Positions 12,773-15,957 of a DNA stretch of 15,957 nucleotides are shown here, in pieces; position 1 is the stretch's first letter, and every line of letters starts with the position of its first letter. Both the position numbers and the translations under genes were made by a program. The DNA comes from Geoglobus sp. (GTDB lineage: Archaea > Halobacteriota > Archaeoglobi > Archaeoglobales > Archaeoglobaceae), in assembly GCA_015523645.1 (NCBI GenBank), contig WAJY01000149.1, positions 1 to 15,957 of the forward strand, written 5' to 3'. The notes below the pieces were generated by a model. That model was not told where the DNA came from. It did not search any database and saw only the letters and a list, made by a program, of their open reading frames with translations.

Positions 12773-14659
12773 TTGCCGTCGTTTAAGGGAGGATACTGGG
12801 GAAGGATCGGATGGGTGGATCTGACAACGGGCAAGATATGGACGCAGGAGTTTGATGAATCATTTGCAAAAAAATGGCTTGGAGGTGTGGGTTTAGCTGC
12901 AAAGCTGATATATGACTGGGTACAGCCACATTTTGATCCTTTGGGTCCAAGAAACTTGCTTGTAGTTGCAACAGGTCCATTTCAGGCTGGTAGCATAGCA
13001 AGTGCTGCCAAAGCAGAGGTTTGTGCAAGATCACCATTAACAGGATACTGGGGAGAATCAAATGGTGGTGGGCATAGCGGAGCGAGACTGAAAAGAGCAG
13101 GATTTGATGCCTTAGCAATAACCGGAAAGGCTGAGAAGCCTGTTTACATCTACGTCGAGGAGGGCAAGATTGAGATAAGGGATGCTACAAGTTACTGGGG
13201 AATGGACACTGTGGAGGCTACAGATGCTATAGCAAAGGATCTAGCTGAAAAGAAGAGGCTGAGCATACTCACAATAGGACAAGCCGGAGAGAATCTTGTA
13301 AAATATGCCTGCATTCTTGCTGACAAGCATGGTGCATTTGGAAGAACAGGAATGGGAGCTGTGATGGGTAGCAAAAACCTCAAAGCCATGGTTTTCAATG
13401 CAACGATGTCACCACCTGTTGCAGAACCTGACAAGCTGAAGGAGGTTTACGGCGAGATCTTGAAGAAGATCAATGAATCCCCATTTACGAAGCTTAATCG
13501 AGAGCATGGACAGGCTGCTGCAGTTGTGCCGAGAGAGGAGAATGGACTCTTGCCGATGAAAAACTGGATGCAGGATAGATGGCCCGATGGAGCGGAGAAG
13601 ATAGGGACACCGAGATTCACTGAGGAGCTAAAAATCAAGCCCTGGGCATGCGAATTCTGCGTTATGGGATGCCACAGAAGAATAACCAATCCGGATTACT
13701 TCCCTGCAGATACCGGGGGTCCTGAATACGAAACATTAGCCATGATTGGATCGAATCTGCTTGTTGATGATTTGAAGGCGGTTGTGCAGGCTAATGAGCT
13801 GTGTAACAGACTGGGAATAGATACGATAGAGGTTGGAGCAGTCCTAGCATGGGCTTTTGAGTCTTATGAAAGAGGAGTGATTTCTGCGGATGATACAGGC
13901 GGTATAAAGCTGGAATGGGGTAGTGGAGAGGCACTGGTGAGAATGATTGAGAAAATTGGAAAGAGGGAAGACATTGGTGACGTGCTTGCTGAAGGATTGA
14001 GAGGAGCTGTTGACAAGTATCCAAAAACCGCTCCTTGGGCTGTTGAAGTTATGGGTGCAGGAGTAGCAGCACACGATCCCAGAGCCTTCTTCGGTCAGAC
14101 GGTGACAACAATAGCATCTACAAGAGGATCCTGCCATCTCCATGGATTTGCTGAAGCCCTTGAACTTGGTTTCGGGCTACCTGAATTAGGTCCTCCAGTT
14201 GACAAACCAGTAGATAGATTTGAGTGGCTCAATAAGGGCAAGATTGGGGCGATATACCAAGATATCCAGCAAATTTGGAACAGCTACGTGTGGTGTTTCT
14301 TCTACTTCTTCTGCGGTGTTGATTTAAGCGATCAGATAGCATTGCTTAATGCATTGACAGGATGGGACATGAAACCACAGGATCTGAGAAAAATTGGAGA
14401 GAGAATTGTCAATACCCAGCATGCATTCAACCTCAAAATGGGACTTGTTCCAGAAAAAGAATTTAGAATGCCCGAGAGACTTGCAACACCCCACAGAGAA
14501 GGAGGTGCAGCTAATAGAGTTCCACCTTGGCAGTACATTCTTAGGGATTACTATGAGGAGAGAAAGTGGATTAACGGCATACCAACTGTCGAGAAACTCA
14601 AAGAATTGGAGCTGAACGATGTTGCTGAGGATTTGATGGAAAGGGGAATTATTGTATAA
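12773..14659 (+). CDS. aor: Aldehyde:ferredoxin oxidoreductase family tungstoenzyme
   Basis: A 628 aa member of the AOR family, which oxidises aldehydes to carboxylic acids with ferredoxin using a bis-pterin tungsten cofactor and one [4Fe-4S] cluster. Cluster ligands are C293, C296 and C300 (CEFCVMGC) plus C508. Pterin and active-site regions are SPLTGYWGESNGGG (87-100), GPEYET (316-321), LCNRLGIDT (343-351), HDPRAFFGQ (434-442) and STRGSCHLHG (449-458, with His455). The C-terminal YYEERKW...GIPTVEKL also fits. Around the fourth cysteine the common DSLGLC-type string reads NSYVWCFFYFFC, replacing the usual Asp with Asn and adding a second Cys (C514), so it may be a distinct subfamily. The substrate is unknown. 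Translation starts at TTG after TGGTGAT. It is divergent from fno and followed by a DJ-1-like gene. Confidence 0.93.
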   Translation: MPSFKGGYWGRIGWVDLTTGKIWTQEFDESFAKKWLGGVGLAAKLIYDWVQPHFDPLGPRNLLVVATGPFQAGSIASAAKAEVCARSPLTGYWGESNGGGHSGARLKRAGFDALAITGKAEKPVYIYVEEGKIEIRDATSYWGMDTVEATDAIAKDLAEKKRLSILTIGQAGENLVKYACILADKHGAFGRTGMGAVMGSKNLKAMVFNATMSPPVAEPDKLKEVYGEILKKINESPFTKLNREHGQAAAVVPREENGLLPMKNWMQDRWPDGAEKIGTPRFTEELKIKPWACEFCVMGCHRRITNPDYFPADTGGPEYETLAMIGSNLLVDDLKAVVQANELCNRLGIDTIEVGAVLAWAFESYERGVISADDTGGIKLEWGSGEALVRMIEKIGKREDIGDVLAEGLRGAVDKYPKTAPWAVEVMGAGVAAHDPRAFFGQTVTTIASTRGSCHLHGFAEALELGFGLPELGPPVDKPVDRFEWLNKGKIGAIYQDIQQIWNSYVWCFFYFFCGVDLSDQIALLNALTGWDMKPQDLRKIGERIVNTQHAFNLKMGLVPEKEFRMPERLATPHREGGAANRVPPWQYILRDYYEERKWINGIPTVEKLKELELNDVAEDLMERGIIV

Positions 14660-14695
14660 TTTTTTATTAAATTTTTAAAATTTTATTGACATATT
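14660..14695 (+). terminator. T-rich terminator after aor
   Basis: Immediately after the aor stop the sequence runs TTTTTTATTAAATTTTTAAA and TTTTATTG, several T runs without a stem, as in archaeal oligo-T termination. The same AT-rich block could also hold the TATA element of the next gene, so transcription read-through and re-initiation cannot be told apart. Confidence 0.45.
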
Positions 14696-14761
14696 TCAAT
14701 AATAGCAACCTGAATTGGACTTGAAGAAGAAATGTTAAGTTGGATTTCAAGTAGATTTGAG

Positions 14762-15346
14762 ATGATGAAAGTTTTGCTGTTCCTTTCTCAGGGATTTGAA
14801 GAGGTTGAAGCAGCGGCATTCACAGATGTTTTTGGGTGGACAAGGAGCATTAATGGTGTAAAGCCTGTTGAGGTTGTTGTTGCGGGATTGCATAGAGAAA
14901 TTAAGGCGGCTCATAGCCTTATAGTAAAACCACATTACCTTCTTGAAGAGCTGAACTTGAGTGAGTTCTCCGCTTTAGCTTTCCCAGGAGGTTACCATGA
15001 CAGGGGCTTTACCGAAGCCTACTCGAATGAGGTAATTGAAGCTATTAAAACAATCTACAGTAATGGGGGCATAATAGCAACAGTATGCGTGGCTGCAAAA
15101 CCTGTTGCTAAAGCTGGATTGCTTACAGGAAAGGAGGCAACAACGTATCCTTTGGATGATGGCATACATGTAAGGTTCCTCGAGGAACATGGAGTAAAGG
15201 TAGTAAAAAGGGATGTTGTTGTTAGTGACAGGATAATAACAAGTACAAGCCCAGCAACAGCTTTTAAGGTTGCCTTCAAGCTTCTGGAAATGCTGAATGG
15301 CAAAGAAGATGTGGAAAAGGTAAAGAAGGCGATGATGTTCTTCTAA
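14762..15346 (+). CDS. DJ-1/PfpI (ThiJ) family protein
   Basis: A 194 aa protein with the DJ-1 fold signatures: MKVLLFLSQGFEEVEA at the start (Glu14 in the position of the conserved acidic residue), FPGGYHD (74-80) and the nucleophile elbow IIATVCVAAKPVA with C109. It ends STSPATAFKVAFKLLEML, as in DJ-1 relatives. Family members act as glyoxalase III (methylglyoxal to lactate, glyoxal to glycolate), chaperones, or repair enzymes for glycated molecules. The ThiJ annotation is historical. Lying 102 bases after the aldehyde oxidoreductase gene, an aldehyde-handling role is plausible but inferred. The DJ-1 histidine near TTHP is replaced (TTYP). The frame is open to an ATG at 14732, but the family alignment supports the ATG at 14762 or 14765; no strong ribosome binding site distinguishes them. 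Confidence 0.85.
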   Translation: MMKVLLFLSQGFEEVEAAAFTDVFGWTRSINGVKPVEVVVAGLHREIKAAHSLIVKPHYLLEELNLSEFSALAFPGGYHDRGFTEAYSNEVIEAIKTIYSNGGIIATVCVAAKPVAKAGLLTGKEATTYPLDDGIHVRFLEEHGVKVVKRDVVVSDRIITSTSPATAFKVAFKLLEMLNGKEDVEKVKKAMMFF

Positions 15347-15616
15347 GCCTTTAACTCATCGAACCTCTCATTAAGCACGTTTTCATAGAAGAATTTTGAG
15401 GCAAAATAAATGCTATGCGTTGTTGATCTACTTTTGTTTTGAGTAGGAAAGCAAAAACTCTCTTGGTGTTTTACCAGATTTTAGAAATCTTTTCACAACA
15501 GAAATGTAAGCTTTTCTTGTTTGGTAAGAATACTTTCTCAGTTTTATCTCTTCTATGAGCTTTCATATTAACTTGTACCGCTCTTGTGACGTAAGCTTTT
15601 TAATATTTAAAGCCAT
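15343..15616 (-). pseudogene. Decayed tyrosine recombinase (phage-type integrase), N-terminal domain remnant
   Basis: Reading the - strand from an ATG at 15616 gives MALNIKKLTSQERYKLI, a TGA at 15565-15563, then continues in frame as KLIEEIKLRKYSYQTRKAY, ISVVKRFLKSGKTPREFLL, SYSKQK to a TAG at 15430-15428. Shifting one frame at the A-rich run just before that stop restores SRSTTHSIYFASKFFYENVL, NERFDELKA up to 15343. The joined product looks like the N-terminal SAM-like core-binding domain of XerC/XerD-type integrases (signs: YSYQTRKAYI, GKTPREFL, KFFYENVLNERFDE). The catalytic R-H-R-Y domain is absent: the frame ends against the DJ-1 gene, whose stop codon it overlaps. One nonsense change, one frameshift and a 3' truncation make it a pseudogene. 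Its TATA box and start survive. Confidence 0.7.
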
Positions 15617-15723
15617 AGAGAATAGTATGAGATTCAACTTTATAAAAGTTCGCTTTAGCTCCAATTTGAAAAGTTATTTGAATAAAAAATTTCATGAAAT
15701 AAACGTTTTCTTGTATTACGATC
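15617..15723. other. AT-rich gap between recombinase remnant and insertion sequence
   Basis: Apart from the TATA box this stretch shows no gene or repeat I can support. A + strand open frame at 15555-15755 crosses the insertion-sequence end and antisense remnant and is not credible. Confidence 0.4.
15635..15650 (-). promoter_or_regulatory. Surviving TATA box of the recombinase remnant
   Basis: AACTTTTATAAAGTTG on the - strand is centred about 27 bases upstream of the ATG at 15616, the spacing of a leaderless archaeal promoter. It supports the reading that the degraded frame once began there. Confidence 0.5.
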
Positions 15724-15957
15724 GGGACTGTCAAAATAACACCTCCGCATTATAAATGGCAACGAAACTCTCCAACCAGCTCTGCACAGAATCAAAGGAA
15801 CTGTAAAACGGAAATCTGTTAAAGAATTTCTTCGTTCTTCCTTTTAGTAAAGAAAAGAATCCCTCTACAGCATGACTCTCACCAAAGGTTTCATGCCTAT
15901 ACTTCAACCCCATTCTTTTCAGAGCCCAGAGATACCAGAAACATTTGTCTACAGCAA
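15724..15957 (-). mobile_element. One end of an insertion sequence, running off the window
   Basis: The element end is placed at about 15724, where GGGACTGTCAAAATAAC resembles the GG-N-CTGT-type terminal repeats of IS6-like elements. It lies only about seven bases outside the transposase stop codon, as is usual. The opposite end, the other inverted repeat and target duplications are outside or not visible, so family and exact boundary are tentative. Confidence 0.6.
15731..15955 (-). CDS. DDE-type transposase, C-terminal part
   Basis: The - strand frame is open from the right edge of the window (first residues AVDKCFWYLWALKRMG) to a TGA at 15733-15731, so only the last 75 or so codons are present; the ATG at 15913 is internal. 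GESHAVEGFFSLLKGRTKKF corresponds to the end of the DDE catalytic core, with the Glu of HAVEGFF as the likely third catalytic acid. SFDSVQSWLESFVAIYN matches the C-terminal helix of IS6-like and related archaeal transposases. The sequence appears intact within the window. The usual ERFF at the catalytic Glu is EGFF here. Confidence 0.75.
   Translation of the reverse strand, partial: AVDKCFWYLWALKRMGLKYRHETFGESHAVEGFFSLLKGRTKKFFNRFPFYSSFDSVQSWLESFVAIYNAEVLF

Noticed and set aside
12783..13118. 111-codon - strand frame opposite the start of aor
   Set aside because: It is antisense to strongly conserved AOR motifs and its Leu/His/Pro-rich composition is typical of a shadow frame.
15555..15755. 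66-codon + strand frame spanning the insertion-sequence end
   Set aside because: It crosses the element boundary and is antisense to both the recombinase remnant and the transposase; no family features were seen.

Overview
The window comes from an archaeon, most likely a member of the Archaeoglobales (inference). Evidence: TATA-like boxes about 25-30 bases before several starts, suggesting leaderless transcripts; GGTGAT-type ribosome binding sites; frequent TTG/GTG starts; a bacterio-opsin-activator (HTH_10) regulator, a family typical of Euryarchaeota; an F420H2:NADP+ oxidoreductase closely resembling the Archaeoglobus enzyme; and a tungsten-type aldehyde:ferredoxin oxidoreductase. No rRNA, tRNA or CRISPR array was seen.

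Layout. Left arm, + strand (1-4165): the 3' part of a zinc-type alcohol dehydrogenase; a MOFRL-family glycerate 2-kinase; then a two-gene unit of a GldA-type glycerol dehydrogenase and an acetate/succinate-type (SatP/GPR1/FUN34) membrane transporter. This arm ends in an AT-rich convergent terminator. Centre, - strand (4210-12673, read right to left): F420:NADP oxidoreductase (fno), a GlcD-type FAD oxidase, a fused GlcF-type Fe-S protein, a MoaD/ThiS-like sulfur carrier, a second GlcD-type oxidase, and a second GlcF split into a ferredoxin gene and a CCG-domain gene. An HTH_10 regulator and an ornithine cyclodeaminase/alanine dehydrogenase-family protein follow. Most junctions are overlapping or a few bases long, so much of this is an operon. 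Right arm, + strand (12773-15346): an AOR-family tungstoenzyme, divergent from fno, then a DJ-1/PfpI-family protein. The right edge (15343-15957) is mobile-DNA debris: the decayed N-terminal half of a tyrosine recombinase gene (in-frame stop plus frameshift) and the end of an insertion sequence running off the window.

Working model (inference). The window looks like an alcohol/aldehyde/2-hydroxyacid oxidation island. Alcohol dehydrogenases make aldehydes or ketones, AOR oxidises aldehydes to acids with ferredoxin, and the DJ-1 protein could turn 2-oxoaldehydes into 2-hydroxyacids. Two parallel GlcD-GlcF complexes would oxidise 2-hydroxyacids such as glycolate, D-lactate or glycerate. Glycerate kinase would feed glycerate into the lower glycolytic pathway, and Fno would exchange electrons between F420 and NADP. 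Substrates cannot be fixed from sequence alone. The most unusual points are the two paralogous GlcD/GlcF modules (one fused, one split) bracketing a sulfur-carrier gene, the shared loss of cysteines in their first CCG domain, and an F420 enzyme at the head of the operon.
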